Assembly: GCA_903862415.1 (NCBI GenBank)
Contig: CAIOYD010000057.1
Coordinates: forward strand, 62,001-126,000
DNA: 64,000 nt
Direction of reading: 5' to 3'
DNA from: an uncultured Oxalobacteraceae bacterium
GTDB taxonomy: Bacteria > Pseudomonadota > Gammaproteobacteria > Burkholderiales > Burkholderiaceae_D
This document shows positions 53,441 through 62,917 of this stretch, piece after piece; the stretch's first letter is position 1, and every line of letters starts with the position of its first letter. The notes beneath the pieces are model-generated. The model did no database searches. It had not been told where the DNA came from and worked only from the letters and a program-made list of their open reading frames with translations. A program made the translations under genes and the position numbers.

Positions 53441-55105
53441 ATGAAAATAATTAAATTGCTTCTTGCCGCAACGTCCGCACTGTTGATGGTTGGCCTCTGT
53501 GCTGCCGAACTCGATGCACCGGTAGCCCACATCAGTGCCGACCGGATGCTCTCGCATATCCGGGTGCTGTCGTCGGATGCGTTTGAAGGACGTGCTCCGG
53601 GTGGGGTGGGTGAGCAGCGTACGGTGGCTTATATAGAACAACAATTTAAAAAAATCGGACTTGTTCCCGGTAATCCGGATGGCAGTTATCTGCAATTGGT
53701 GCCGATGCTGGGAGTGAGTTCGGTGCCCACGCTGAGCTGGCAGCATGCCGATACCACCACCGCGCTTAATTTTCCCGAAGACTTTGTCGCCTGGTCACCA
53801 AGGCCGCAGCAGCAGGTGAAGTCGGATCAGTCGCAGATGGTGTTTGTCGGCTATGGCGTGGTGGCGCCGGAATACCATTGGGATGATTATAAAGGCATGG
53901 ATTTGCACGGCAAGACGCTGGTGATGCTGATCAATGATCCGGCCATTCCTGATCCGGCCGACCCATCACGACTCGATCCGGCCATGTTCAAAGGTAAGGA
54001 AATGACTTATTACGGTCGTTGGACTTACAAGTTTGAAATGGGTGCTAAATTGGGTGCGGCGGCGGTGCTGATTGTGCATGAAACTATCCCGGCAGCCTAT
54101 CCATTTGAAGTCGTGCGTCACAGCTGGGCACACAAGAATTTTTATCTCGACAGTGCGGGTGATAATCCGGATTTTCCACCAGTGGCAGGCTGGATACAGC
54201 TTGATCGTGCCAGGGAGTTGTTTACTGCCGCCGGACTGGATTTTGATACCCTTAAAAAAGCAGCGCTGTCGCGTGACTTTCAACCGGTGGCGCTCAACAC
54301 TACAGCGAGTTTCACCGTTAATAATGAATGGCAAAAAGTGCAGTCCAAAAATGTGCTGGCCAAAATTGAAGGTTCTGATCCACTGCTGAAAAACGAAACC
54401 ATTATTTATTCGGCACACTGGGATCATCTGGGGATGGACACTTCGCTGCCCGGACCGCGCACCAAACAGATTTTCCATGGCGCCCTTGACAATGCGTCCG
54501 GCGTAGCGGCGTTGCTGGAGCTGGCCAAAGCTTACAAAGCATTGCCGCAGGCACCGAAACGCACTATCCTGTTTATCGCCACCACGTCTGAAGAGCAGGG
54601 GTTAAAGGGCGCACAATATTATGCCCGTAATCCGCTGTATCCATTGGCGCAAACGCTGGTGGATATCAATATGGATGTGCTGAATTCTTACGGTCGGACC
54701 CGCGATGTGCGCATCATCGGTGGTGGTAAATCCAGCGCGGATGAACTCGTGGCCAGGCTGGCAGCGCGTCAGGGACGCAAGGTGCTGCCGGATGAGCTGC
54801 CGGAGTATGGCGGCTTTTATCGTGCAGATCAGTTTGAATTTGCCAAAGCCGGTGTGCCGGGCGTGTATCTGAAAGCCGGTATGGAAGTGATCGGCAAACC
54901 GGCTGATTACGGCCGCAACAAAAATACCGACTATATCGCCCATCATTATCACAGCGTAGAAGATATTATTGATAAAAAATGGGATCTGTCTGGTGCCGCC
55001 GAAGATGTGCAACTGCTGTTTGCTGTCGGTTATGAACTGGGGCAGGGTGGAGCTTATCCGCAGTGGCGTAAGGATGCGGAATTTCAGCGTGCACGTGCAG
55101 ATTGA
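53441..55105 (+). CDS. Secreted M28-family zinc aminopeptidase
   Basis: About 554 aa. The ATG at 53441 gives a clean signal peptide (MKIIKLLLAATSALLMVGL, cut near CAA|E), so the ORF's 40 upstream residues are rejected. A PA-like domain lies around residues 140-240. The peptidase domain has metal ligands in YSAHWDHLGMD, GALDNASGVAALLEL, TTSEEQGLKG, then NMDV and a terminal YHSVEDI histidine. It likely removes N-terminal residues from peptides in the periplasm or outside. It stands alone, ending four bases before convergent sumT. Confidence 0.9.
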   Translation: MKIIKLLLAATSALLMVGLCAAELDAPVAHISADRMLSHIRVLSSDAFEGRAPGGVGEQRTVAYIEQQFKKIGLVPGNPDGSYLQLVPMLGVSSVPTLSWQHADTTTALNFPEDFVAWSPRPQQQVKSDQSQMVFVGYGVVAPEYHWDDYKGMDLHGKTLVMLINDPAIPDPADPSRLDPAMFKGKEMTYYGRWTYKFEMGAKLGAAAVLIVHETIPAAYPFEVVRHSWAHKNFYLDSAGDNPDFPPVAGWIQLDRARELFTAAGLDFDTLKKAALSRDFQPVALNTTASFTVNNEWQKVQSKNVLAKIEGSDPLLKNETIIYSAHWDHLGMDTSLPGPRTKQIFHGALDNASGVAALLELAKAYKALPQAPKRTILFIATTSEEQGLKGAQYYARNPLYPLAQTLVDINMDVLNSYGRTRDVRIIGGGKSSADELVARLAARQGRKVLPDELPEYGGFYRADQFEFAKAGVPGVYLKAGMEVIGKPADYGRNKNTDYIAHHYHSVEDIIDKKWDLSGAAEDVQLLFAVGYELGQGGAYPQWRKDAEFQRARAD

Positions 55106-55109
55106 TGAA

Positions 55110-55817
55110 TTAAAGCGGCGGTGCGCGCTTCTCTAATGCCTTACCAATCATCACCAAAACCGGGCCGGTGCAATCGGTGAGCCCATCAGCCAGTTGCGCC
55201 AGCGTGAGTCGCTGTATGCGCTGGTTGGGCAGGCTGCAGTTTTCTATCGCGATCACCGGTAAAGCAGGTGAGCGTCCCTGCGCGAGCAGCAGTGCCGCGG
55301 TTTGTCTGGCCTGTTGCCCACCCATGTACTGCACCAGGGTGTCACAGTCAGGCAGCTGAGTGGTGGCGGGCAGCTCTGGCGCACTGCTGGAAGTAAAAAA
55401 CGCCACACTGCGGGCGCAGCCACGTTTGGTCAGCGGTTGCAACGTGGCAGCAGCAGCGGCAAAGGCGGTGGTGATTCCGGGCACAACTTCGACTTCAATA
55501 TTGGCCAGTTCCAGTGCCGCCAGTTCTTCATCGGCGCGACCAAACAACATCGGGTCGCCCCCTTTTAAGCGCACCACCAAGTCATGCCGCAAACCATAAT
55601 GCACCAGTTGCGCATTGATTTCGGTCTGGGCAGTGGATTGTTTGCCGCTGCGTTTTCCGACCAGAATTTTTTGCGCCTGCGGGCACAGGTTAAGTATTTC
55701 CTGACTTACCAATGCATCGTGCAAGACCACGTCAGCGAGCGCGAGCAAACGTGCGCCGCGGACCGTGATCAGATCTGCGGCACCAGGACCGGCACCGATT
55801 AACACGACTTTGCCCAT
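55110..55817 (-). CDS. cobA: Uroporphyrinogen-III C-methyltransferase
   Basis: 235 aa. The signature VVLIGAGPGAADLITVRG is at the N-terminus, LKGGDPMLFGR further in and VEVVPGITTAFAAAA after it, as in SumT/CobA-type enzymes. It makes precorrin-2, here for sirohaem of the sulfite reductase. It is the single-function form, without the CysG dehydrogenase/ferrochelatase part. Last gene of the cys operon, six bases after cysN. The symbol sumT is also used. Confidence 0.95.
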   Translation of the reverse strand: MGKVVLIGAGPGAADLITVRGARLLALADVVLHDALVSQEILNLCPQAQKILVGKRSGKQSTAQTEINAQLVHYGLRHDLVVRLKGGDPMLFGRADEELAALELANIEVEVVPGITTAFAAAAATLQPLTKRGCARSVAFFTSSSAPELPATTQLPDCDTLVQYMGGQQARQTAALLLAQGRSPALPVIAIENCSLPNQRIQRLTLAQLADGLTDCTGPVLVMIGKALEKRAPPL

Positions 55818-55822
55818 GTGAC

Positions 55823-57136
55823 TCAGGCCGGCAAGCGGATCATGCCGGCGGCCACCGTCTGGTGGCTGACCTGATCAATTAAAATAAAAGCACCGGTGCT
55901 GCGCAACTGATCATAATTATCCGCTGCCAGAGGTTGTTGAACTGTGATGCTGACACGGCCGATATCATTGAGTTGCAAGGTGGTTGCTGTCCGGGTTTGC
56001 TGGGTATTGATGTCGAGCAGCGATTCAATCGCAGTAATGCGTGCCGGTACCTGACGGGTGGTGTGTTTGAGCAGGTATTTGCGTTTAAAATCCAGCGGCT
56101 CTTCGGTCAGCCAGCAAAGGTCGGCTTCGACCTGACTGATGACGCTGGCCGGTCTGGCGGCTTCGGAGAGCATGTCGCCGCGCGAAATATCGAGGTGTTC
56201 ATTGAGCAGCAGGGTGATCGACTGCCCGACCACGGCAAAGGGTAAGGAACCTTCGAGAGTGACGATATCTTTGACTGTGCCGCTTTGGCCGCTGGGTTGA
56301 ATCACCAGCTTGTCGCCGATGCTGACTTTACCGGCTTCGATGCGGCCCATGTAGCCGCGGAAGTCGTTGGCTTCATGGCCATTGTGACGCGCCACCAACT
56401 GCACCGGAAAGCGCAGCGGTTCGTCGTGGGCGGCATCGTAGACGCTGAGCGATTCGAGCAGTTGTATCAGGGTCGGGCCGGTATACCAATCCAGACGCGC
56501 ACCTTTATCGACTACATTGTCACCAGCTAAGGCGGACAAAGGAATCGGCGTGATGTCGCGCAAACCCAGCTGGCTGGCGAAATCCTGATACGCTGTTACG
56601 ATTTGATTGTATTTGGTTTGATCAAAGTCGATCAGATCCATTTTATTGACCGCGACGATCACATGCTCAATCTGCAGCAGATGGGCAATGGTGGAATGGC
56701 GTTTGGTCTGGATTAACAGATCGACCGTGCCGTCCTGATGGAATTTGACTTTGGAGACATCCACCAGAATGATCACGGCGTCGGCCGTTGAGGCGCCGGT
56801 GACCATGTTGCGGGTGTATTGCTCATGCCCTGGAGTGTCGGCAATAATGAATTTGCGTTTTGGGGTGGCAAAATAGCGGTAGGCGACATCGATGGTAATG
56901 CCCTGTTCGCGCTCAGCTTCGAGTCCGTCGGTGAGCAGCGATAAATCGATGCTGTCACCGACAGTGCGTTTGTGTTTGGCGCGTGACATGGCATCGAGCT
57001 GGTCGGCAAAAATACCTTTGCTGTCAAACAGCAGGCGGCCGATCAGGGTGCTTTTGCCATCGTCGACCGAACCGGCAGTGATAAAGCGTAACAGGCCGCG
57101 TTCCCGGGTGACGTCGTGCAGGTGAGTGGCATTCAT
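55823..57136 (-). CDS. cysN: Sulfate adenylyltransferase subunit 1 (GTPase)
   Basis: 437 aa, EF-Tu-like. G1 AGSVDDGKSTLIGRLL, G3 DTPGHEQYTRNM and G4 NKMDLIDF are present. It uses GTP hydrolysis to drive ATP sulfurylase (CysDN) in forming APS from sulfate. No CysC kinase domain is fused at the C-terminus, in keeping with an APS-type reductase. Its start codon shares one base with the cysD stop. Confidence 0.96.
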   Translation of the reverse strand: MNATHLHDVTRERGLLRFITAGSVDDGKSTLIGRLLFDSKGIFADQLDAMSRAKHKRTVGDSIDLSLLTDGLEAEREQGITIDVAYRYFATPKRKFIIADTPGHEQYTRNMVTGASTADAVIILVDVSKVKFHQDGTVDLLIQTKRHSTIAHLLQIEHVIVAVNKMDLIDFDQTKYNQIVTAYQDFASQLGLRDITPIPLSALAGDNVVDKGARLDWYTGPTLIQLLESLSVYDAAHDEPLRFPVQLVARHNGHEANDFRGYMGRIEAGKVSIGDKLVIQPSGQSGTVKDIVTLEGSLPFAVVGQSITLLLNEHLDISRGDMLSEAARPASVISQVEADLCWLTEEPLDFKRKYLLKHTTRQVPARITAIESLLDINTQQTRTATTLQLNDIGRVSITVQQPLAADNYDQLRSTGAFILIDQVSHQTVAAGMIRLPA

Positions 57137-58065
57137 CAGAAATATCCTTCTTTTTTGCGTTTTTCCATCGATGCTTCCGATGTCTGATCGTCCATGCGCG
57201 TGGCGCCGCGTTCAGTAATTTGGGTAATCGCGGTTTCGGCGATGATTTCGGCAACGGTGGCCGCGTCTGAGGCGACCGGGCAGGTACAGGAGATATCGCC
57301 GACAGTGCGGAAGCGCACCACCTGATTAACGATGTGTTCGCCTTCTTTGGCCGGTGTCAGATCGGTCAGCGGCACCAACAAGCCGTTGCGTGGAATCACC
57401 TGACGTTCATGGGCAAAGTAAATCGATGGCAGAGCGAGTTGTTCGCGTTCGATATATTGCCACACGTCGAGTTCGGTCCAGTTGGAAATCGGGAACACGC
57501 GCATGTTTTGGCCGGGATGGACGCGGGTGTTATACAGGTCCCACAGTTCCGGACGCTGTGCTTTGGGATTCCATTGGCCAAATTCATCGCGGAAGGAAAA
57601 AATCCGTTCTTTGGCACGGGCTTTTTCTTCATCGCGGCGCGCACCACCAATGCAGGCATCAAAGTGGAATTCTTCAATGGCTTCGAGCAGCGTGACGGCC
57701 TGGGCAGCATTGCGTGAATCGGTGGCTGGATTGCGCAGACGCACGGTGCCGCGGGCGATCGAGTCTACGACCGAGCGGACAATGAGACGTTCGCCGAGTT
57801 CAGCGGCACGCTGATCGCGAAAGCGGATGACTTCGGCAAAATTGTGACCGGTGTCGATATGCATTAACGGAAACGGGAAAGCGCCGGGGCGAAACGCTTT
57901 TTCAGCCAGCCGCAGCATGACGACAGAATCTTTTCCGCCAGAAAACAGCAACACCGGGTTGCTGCATTCCGCAGCCACTTCGCGCATGATATGGATGGCT
58001 TCGGATTCGAGCCAGTCAAGATGACGATTGCTGGCGGGACCGGTAAAGGGTTGTGGTGCGTTCAT
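57136..58065 (-). CDS. cysD: Sulfate adenylyltransferase subunit 2
   Basis: 309 aa, PP-loop ATP pyrophosphatase. SGGKDSVVMLRLAEKAF binds ATP, and IGGARRDEEKARAKERIF and RVFPISNWTELDVWQYI are the conserved substrate blocks. It forms adenylyl sulfate with CysN. It follows cysH by 23 bp in the same transcript. Confidence 0.97.
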   Translation of the reverse strand: MNAPQPFTGPASNRHLDWLESEAIHIMREVAAECSNPVLLFSGGKDSVVMLRLAEKAFRPGAFPFPLMHIDTGHNFAEVIRFRDQRAAELGERLIVRSVVDSIARGTVRLRNPATDSRNAAQAVTLLEAIEEFHFDACIGGARRDEEKARAKERIFSFRDEFGQWNPKAQRPELWDLYNTRVHPGQNMRVFPISNWTELDVWQYIEREQLALPSIYFAHERQVIPRNGLLVPLTDLTPAKEGEHIVNQVVRFRTVGDISCTCPVASDAATVAEIIAETAITQITERGATRMDDQTSEASMEKRKKEGYF

Positions 58066-58088
58066 AGTAGAGGGTCCGGAATGGTTAA

Positions 58089-58805
58089 TTAATTACTTTT
58101 ATTGATGCGAACCAGTTTGCCATCGACCACATGCAAACCACATTCCTTGCTTTCCGGCGTTTCCCACCACCAGCGGCCGGCGCGAATATCTTCGCCGGGC
58201 TGCACTGCACGCGTGCAGGGTGCGCAGCCGATGGAAGGATATCCGGCATCGTGGAGTGCATTATAAGGCACGGAGTGGGTGCGGATATAGTGCCAGACAT
58301 CTTCTTCTGACCAGTCGGCTAAGGGATTGAATTTTTCCAGTCCGTGAGCTGTATCGTGTTCCTGCTCATCGAGCGCGGCCCGGGTGCTGGACTGGCTGCG
58401 GCGCTGGCCGGTAATCCAAGCTGCTTTGCCGCTCAGCGCACGACCTAAGGGTTCGACTTTGCGAATGTGGCAGCATTCCTTGCGCAATTCCACACTGTCA
58501 TAGAAGGCATCGATACCCTTGTTGTCGACATAAGCTGCCACGGCTTGTGGATTGGGGTAAAACAGTTCAATCGCATAGTCGTAAGTGGTTGTTACCTGTT
58601 CAATCACGGCCAGGGTTTCTGGCGGCAGGCGTCCGGTTTGCAGTGAAAAAATGCCGATGTTAATTTTGTTGCGCAAAATCAGATCGGTGAGCACCATGTC
58701 TTCGGCGGCCAGACTGGAGGCAAATACCGCCGGAGTAAATTCGGTTGCAATGCGTTCGAGCAGTGCCTGTGTATGTGCGAGTCGTTGCGTGAATCCGGTA
58801 CTCAT
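58089..58805 (-). CDS. cysH: Adenylyl-sulfate (APS) reductase
   Basis: 238 aa. Sulfate-binding SLAAEDMVLTDL at the N-terminus. The Cys-Cys pair in RKECCHIRKVEPL and CAPC in SIGCAPCTRAV are the four ligands of the [4Fe-4S] cluster that mark APS reductases rather than PAPS reductases. The product is sulfite. No cysC lies in the operon, which fits direct use of APS. Four bases overlap with the DUF934 gene. Confidence 0.94.
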   Translation of the reverse strand: MSTGFTQRLAHTQALLERIATEFTPAVFASSLAAEDMVLTDLILRNKINIGIFSLQTGRLPPETLAVIEQVTTTYDYAIELFYPNPQAVAAYVDNKGIDAFYDSVELRKECCHIRKVEPLGRALSGKAAWITGQRRSQSSTRAALDEQEHDTAHGLEKFNPLADWSEEDVWHYIRTHSVPYNALHDAGYPSIGCAPCTRAVQPGEDIRAGRWWWETPESKECGLHVVDGKLVRINKSN

Positions 58806-59320
58806 GCGACTACTCCACGGTCAGCACGACGGAACAGTGGTAACGGTTGATCGACCGAAGTTTGATAGCTGTTGCTGAAGTCAGTCAAGCCTTTGAGTGC
58901 ATCTCCAATCGAGCGGTCAGGCCGCGGAGCAAAGGAATTGAAACCCACGCGCTGCATGTAAAACAGCTGGTCGCGCAGCACATCGCCGATGGCGCGCAAT
59001 TCGCCCTGGTAGCCAAGTTTGCTGCGCAGGGTGTAGGCAATCGAATAGCCGCGACCGTCGGAGAATTTCGGGAAATCCACTGCGATCAGCTGGAATAAAT
59101 GCAGTTCATCTTTGATGGTTTCGGCACGTTCGGCACTGCCTATCCAGACGCCAAGATCGTGGCGTGTAATTAAGGTGGCACGCTGTGCCAGCCATACGGC
59201 CAGCGGCACCAGTACCAGACCGGGTGGCACGATGACTTGTTCTGCTGACTGATCTTCGGTCAGCCGCAGCACGCTCCAGTTGTCACTGACAATCTGACGG
59301 TCTTTAATAATTTCAGGCAT
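58802..59320 (-). CDS. DUF934 family protein
   Basis: About 172 aa from the preferred start (ATG 59320, just inside the end of cysI, with GGAG nine bases upstream); ATG 59326 is equally possible. Residues IIKDRQIVSDNWSVLRL and the middle QLIAVDFPKFSDGRGYSIA are family features, and LGYQGELRAIGDVLRDQ is its most conserved part. The family is found almost only beside cysI/cysH in proteobacteria and is thought to serve assimilatory sulfite reduction, perhaps as an electron-transfer partner; its biochemistry is not established. The longer upstream frame is rejected as overlap with cysI. Confidence 0.9.
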   Translation of the reverse strand: MPEIIKDRQIVSDNWSVLRLTEDQSAEQVIVPPGLVLVPLAVWLAQRATLITRHDLGVWIGSAERAETIKDELHLFQLIAVDFPKFSDGRGYSIAYTLRSKLGYQGELRAIGDVLRDQLFYMQRVGFNSFAPRPDRSIGDALKGLTDFSNSYQTSVDQPLPLFRRADRGVVA

Positions 59321-61007
59321 ATTCATCTTCTCCATGCAGCAACGTGGTTTTAATCGGCGTGGCGTATACAAATTCTTTAAACGGGGTGACACCGATGCGT
59401 TGCACGGTCTCGATAAACTTTTCATTTTCAAAGCGTGCGCCCAGATAAACCTTAATCAGACGTTCGATCACTTCGGGCATTTGTGCCGCAGCGAACGAGG
59501 GGCCGATGATTTTTCCGATGGCCGCGTTGATGCCCTGTGCGCCACCGATGGAAACCTGATACCACTCGCTGCCGTCTTTATCGACCCCCAGAATGCCGAT
59601 ATGGCCAATGTGATGATGACCGCAGGCATTGATGCAGCCGGAAATATTGAGTTCGAGCTCACCGATGTCATGCAGGTAATCGAGCTGACTGAAACGATCG
59701 GTAATGTCGAGGGCAATCGGAATCGATTTGGCGTTCGCCAGCGAACAGAAGTCACCACCCGGACAGCAAATCAGATCGGTCAGCAAACCAATATTAGGTG
59801 TCGCCAGGCCGTGGGCTTTAGCAGCTTCCCATAAGGAAAACAAGTGCGCCACCTGAACATCGGCGAGCACCAGATTTTGTTCGTGAGTGATGCGCAATTC
59901 ACCAAAGCTGTATTGATCGGCCAGATCAGCGATGAAGTCCATTTGCGCCGCCGTGGCGTCACCCGGTGGCACGCCCGGTTTTTTCAGGGACAGCACCACG
60001 CTGCGGTAACCAGAAACTTTGTGTGGTTTGACATTGCGCCGTACCCAATTGGCAAAGGCTTTGTTGTCGTTCAGGTGTGCAGCATAAATGGCATCCTGAT
60101 CCGGCAGGGTGACATAGTCCGGTTTGCCAAAGTAGCTGGCCACACGCTCGAATTCGGCAGCGGTCAGGGTGGCCGGACTGTCTTTCAGATCCGCCCATTC
60201 GGCTTCGACCTGACGGGAAAATTCATCGGCGCCAAGCGCCTTGACCAGAATTTTGATGCGCGCTTTGTATTTATTGTCGCGTCGTCCGTAGGAATTATAA
60301 ATCCGCAAAATTGCTTCCACATAGGTCAGCACATGCTGCCACGGTAAAAATTCACGAATCACACTGCCCAGGATGGGGGTGCGTCCCATGCCGCCACCTG
60401 CCATGACCTGAAAACCGACTTCACCGGCGTCGTTTTGCACCACGGTCAAACCGATATCGTGCACCGCAATGGCGGCGCGATCTTCTTTGGAGCCATTAAT
60501 GGCGATTTTGAATTTGCGCGGCAGATAGGCAAATTCCGGATGGAAGGTAGTCCACTGACGCAAAATTTCGGCATACGGACGGGTGTCGATAATTTCATCG
60601 GCGGCTACACCGGCAAATTCATCCGAGGTGATATTGCGCATGCAATTGCCCGAGGTCTGAATGGCGTGCATCTCAACGCTGGCCAGATGCTGCAGAATTT
60701 CCGGCGTCTGTTCCAATTCGATCCAGTTGAACTGGATATTTTGCCGGGTAGTGAAATGGCCGTAACCGCGGTCATAATTGCTGGCAATGTAGGCAAATTT
60801 GCGCATTTGCGTGGAAGACAGCATGCCGTAGGGAACCGCGATACGCAGCATATACGCATGCCGCTGCATGTACAGGCCATTTTGCAGACGCAGTGGCAGG
60901 AATTCTTCTTCAGTGAGTTCATCGGCCAGACGACGGCGTACCTGATCGCGGTATTGGGCGATACGTTCCTGAATGATTTGATGATCGTAGTGGTCGTAGC
61001 GGTACAT
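59313..61007 (-). CDS. cysI: Assimilatory sulfite reductase, sirohaem subunit
   Basis: About 564 aa. ATG 61007 is chosen because it has AAGGA six bases upstream; the longer frame begins with TTG. It is the nitrite/sulfite reductase family with GNCMRNITSDEFAGV, LTDLICCPGGDFCSLAN and NISGCINACGHHHIGHIG, where the cysteines bind the [4Fe-4S]-sirohaem. It reduces sulfite to sulfide. There is no adjacent cysJ flavoprotein, so electrons must come from ferredoxin or another donor, possibly involving DUF934. Confidence 0.95.
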   Translation of the reverse strand: MYRYDHYDHQIIQERIAQYRDQVRRRLADELTEEEFLPLRLQNGLYMQRHAYMLRIAVPYGMLSSTQMRKFAYIASNYDRGYGHFTTRQNIQFNWIELEQTPEILQHLASVEMHAIQTSGNCMRNITSDEFAGVAADEIIDTRPYAEILRQWTTFHPEFAYLPRKFKIAINGSKEDRAAIAVHDIGLTVVQNDAGEVGFQVMAGGGMGRTPILGSVIREFLPWQHVLTYVEAILRIYNSYGRRDNKYKARIKILVKALGADEFSRQVEAEWADLKDSPATLTAAEFERVASYFGKPDYVTLPDQDAIYAAHLNDNKAFANWVRRNVKPHKVSGYRSVVLSLKKPGVPPGDATAAQMDFIADLADQYSFGELRITHEQNLVLADVQVAHLFSLWEAAKAHGLATPNIGLLTDLICCPGGDFCSLANAKSIPIALDITDRFSQLDYLHDIGELELNISGCINACGHHHIGHIGILGVDKDGSEWYQVSIGGAQGINAAIGKIIGPSFAAAQMPEVIERLIKVYLGARFENEKFIETVQRIGVTPFKEFVYATPIKTTLLHGEDEYA

Positions 61008-61065
61008 CGACTGTCCTTGCAAGGTGGTTTGTTACAGGAAAGGTTCCTGCGACAGGGAAAGCAAT

Positions 61066-61839
61066 TTAATAAATAAGTTTGGCGGCAACCAGCGTGAGGG
61101 TGGAGGCCAGCACCACCCGCAGAATGCGCTCGGGGACCATTTTGGCGGCCATGGAGCCCAAAATAATACCGGGAATGGAGCCCAGCAGTAAGGTAATGAG
61201 CAAGGTCCAGTTAATCGAACCCAGCCACCAGTGTCCGATGGCAGCTATTGCGGTCAGCGGCACCGCATAGGCGATATCGGTACCGGCAATTTCAGCCGAA
61301 GTCAGGCGCGGATAGAGTAACACGATCAGCGTGGCACCGATGGCGCCGGCGCCAATGGAGGACACAGTCACCAGTGCACCCAGAACGGCACCTGAAATCA
61401 CCGTCGCCAATGCCAGGGCGCGTCCATGCAACTGTTTTTCCGGATGGCGGTTTAACCATGCCAGCATGCGGCTTTTAAATAACAGCGCTATCACCGTCAG
61501 CATGACGGATGCGGCGATGGTATAGCGTATAATCTGGCCAATTTCCTGATTTAAAGCACCAAAGTGCTTCAGGCACAAAGTAGCAAATAAGGCTGTTGGT
61601 AAGGCACCAAAACATAGCAATCGGACAATATGCCAGTTGACGGTGCCGCGCATTTTATGGGTAAAGGTACCCGCCGATTTGGTAATCGAGGCAAAGGCCA
61701 GGTCAGTGCCGACGGCAACAGTCGGGGACACGCCGAATAACAAGGTCAGTAACGGTGTCATGAGCGAGCCACCGCCTACACCGGTCAAACCTACCAGCGT
61801 ACCGACCACAAATCCGGAAATTACATAAGATAAAGTCAT
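61066..61839 (-). CDS. TauE/SafE-family permease of the cys operon
   Basis: About 257 aa from ATG 61839, with GAGAGG upstream; a TTG eight codons earlier is rejected. It has eight membrane segments and the glycine-rich motif GLTGVGGGSLMTPLL repeated in weaker form as VSSIGAGAIGATLIVLL. It lies between the cysB-like regulator and cysI, so a role in sulfate, sulfite or sulfonate movement is likely (inference). Confidence 0.9.
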   Translation of the reverse strand: MTLSYVISGFVVGTLVGLTGVGGGSLMTPLLTLLFGVSPTVAVGTDLAFASITKSAGTFTHKMRGTVNWHIVRLLCFGALPTALFATLCLKHFGALNQEIGQIIRYTIAASVMLTVIALLFKSRMLAWLNRHPEKQLHGRALALATVISGAVLGALVTVSSIGAGAIGATLIVLLYPRLTSAEIAGTDIAYAVPLTAIAAIGHWWLGSINWTLLITLLLGSIPGIILGSMAAKMVPERILRVVLASTLTLVAAKLIY

Positions 61840-61966
61840 AAAGCCTCTCACAAAGTTACGCAATCGTAATAAACTATGGCTTTATTCCAAACTACTTAGT
61901 ATTTATTTGCTTATATGTGAATTTGATATATATAAGAATAATTTCGCATAAGACCCTCAGGATAGT
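61840..61966. promoter_or_regulatory. Divergent control region of the cys operon and cysB-like gene
   Basis: 127 bp, very A/T rich, between the cys operon start and the LysR-type regulator. It contains TTTATTCC, TTATTTGCTTATAT and GATATATATAAG stretches suited to promoter and CysB-type binding. No exact operator was defined. Regulation by the adjacent CysB homolog is inferred from arrangement. Confidence 0.45.
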
Positions 61967-62908
61967 ATGAATTTACATCAACTCCGCTTTGTTCGCGAAG
62001 CTGTCAGACAGAATTTTAATCTGACCGAAGCTGCCAAAGCTCTGTTTACTTCCCAGCCTGGGGTTTCCAAGGCGATTATTGAGCTCGAGGAAGAACTTGG
62101 TGTTGATATTTTCACACGTCATGGCAAACGTATCCGTGGCTTGACCGAGCCGGGCCGGGCCGTTTTAAAGTCGGTTGAGCTGATCATGCAGGAAATAGAA
62201 GGTTTGAAACAGGTCGGGCGTGAATTCGCCGCCCAGGACAGTGGCAGCTTAACGATCGCCACCACCCATACCCAGGCACGCTATGCACTGCCGCCAGTGG
62301 TGCAGGCGTTTATGCAGAAATATCCCAAAGTACGCCTGTCTTTATTGCAGGGCAACCCCAAACAGGTTGCCGAAATGGTATTGCGTGATCAGGCGGATCT
62401 TGCCATTGCCACCGAATCGATTGCCGGCATCGACGGATTGATCACCATGCCATGTTATCAGTGGGAACATGTAGTGGTGGTGCCGGCGGATCACCCGTTG
62501 CTGAAAGCGAAAGCCATCAGTCTGGAAGAAATCGCTGCTTATCCCCTCATTACCTATGACAGTGCCTTTGCCGGCAGAAAAAAAATCGACCATGCGTTTG
62601 CGCTACGCCAGCTCAAACCGGATATTTTGCTCGAAGCGATCGATGCTGATGTGATAAAAACCTATGTCGAATTGGGTATGGGCGTAGGGATCATTGCCGG
62701 AATGGCGTTTGACCCCGAACGCGACAAAAATCTGCGTGCGATCTCGGTGGGTCATCTGTTTGGTATGAATATCTCGCGCATCGGACTCAAACAAGGCGCG
62801 TATTTACGCAGCTATATTTATACTTTTATCGAATTGCTGGCACCAACGCTGAACCGCAAATTAATCGATCAGGTATTGCAGGGCTCTAAAGAAAATTACG
62901 AAATTTAA
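61967..62908 (+). CDS. cysB: CysB-family LysR-type transcriptional regulator
   Basis: 313 aa. The winged-helix region MNLHQLRFVREAVRQNFNLT and the segment TSQPGVSKAIIELEEELG follow the CysB/Cbl pattern, as does the effector domain start LTIATTHTQARYALPPVV. CysB-type regulators respond to O-acetylserine and sulfur limitation and activate sulfate uptake and assimilation genes. It is divergent from the cys operon, as expected. Confidence 0.92.
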   Translation: MNLHQLRFVREAVRQNFNLTEAAKALFTSQPGVSKAIIELEEELGVDIFTRHGKRIRGLTEPGRAVLKSVELIMQEIEGLKQVGREFAAQDSGSLTIATTHTQARYALPPVVQAFMQKYPKVRLSLLQGNPKQVAEMVLRDQADLAIATESIAGIDGLITMPCYQWEHVVVVPADHPLLKAKAISLEEIAAYPLITYDSAFAGRKKIDHAFALRQLKPDILLEAIDADVIKTYVELGMGVGIIAGMAFDPERDKNLRAISVGHLFGMNISRIGLKQGAYLRSYIYTFIELLAPTLNRKLIDQVLQGSKENYEI

Positions 62909-62917
62909 CACTAAGTC

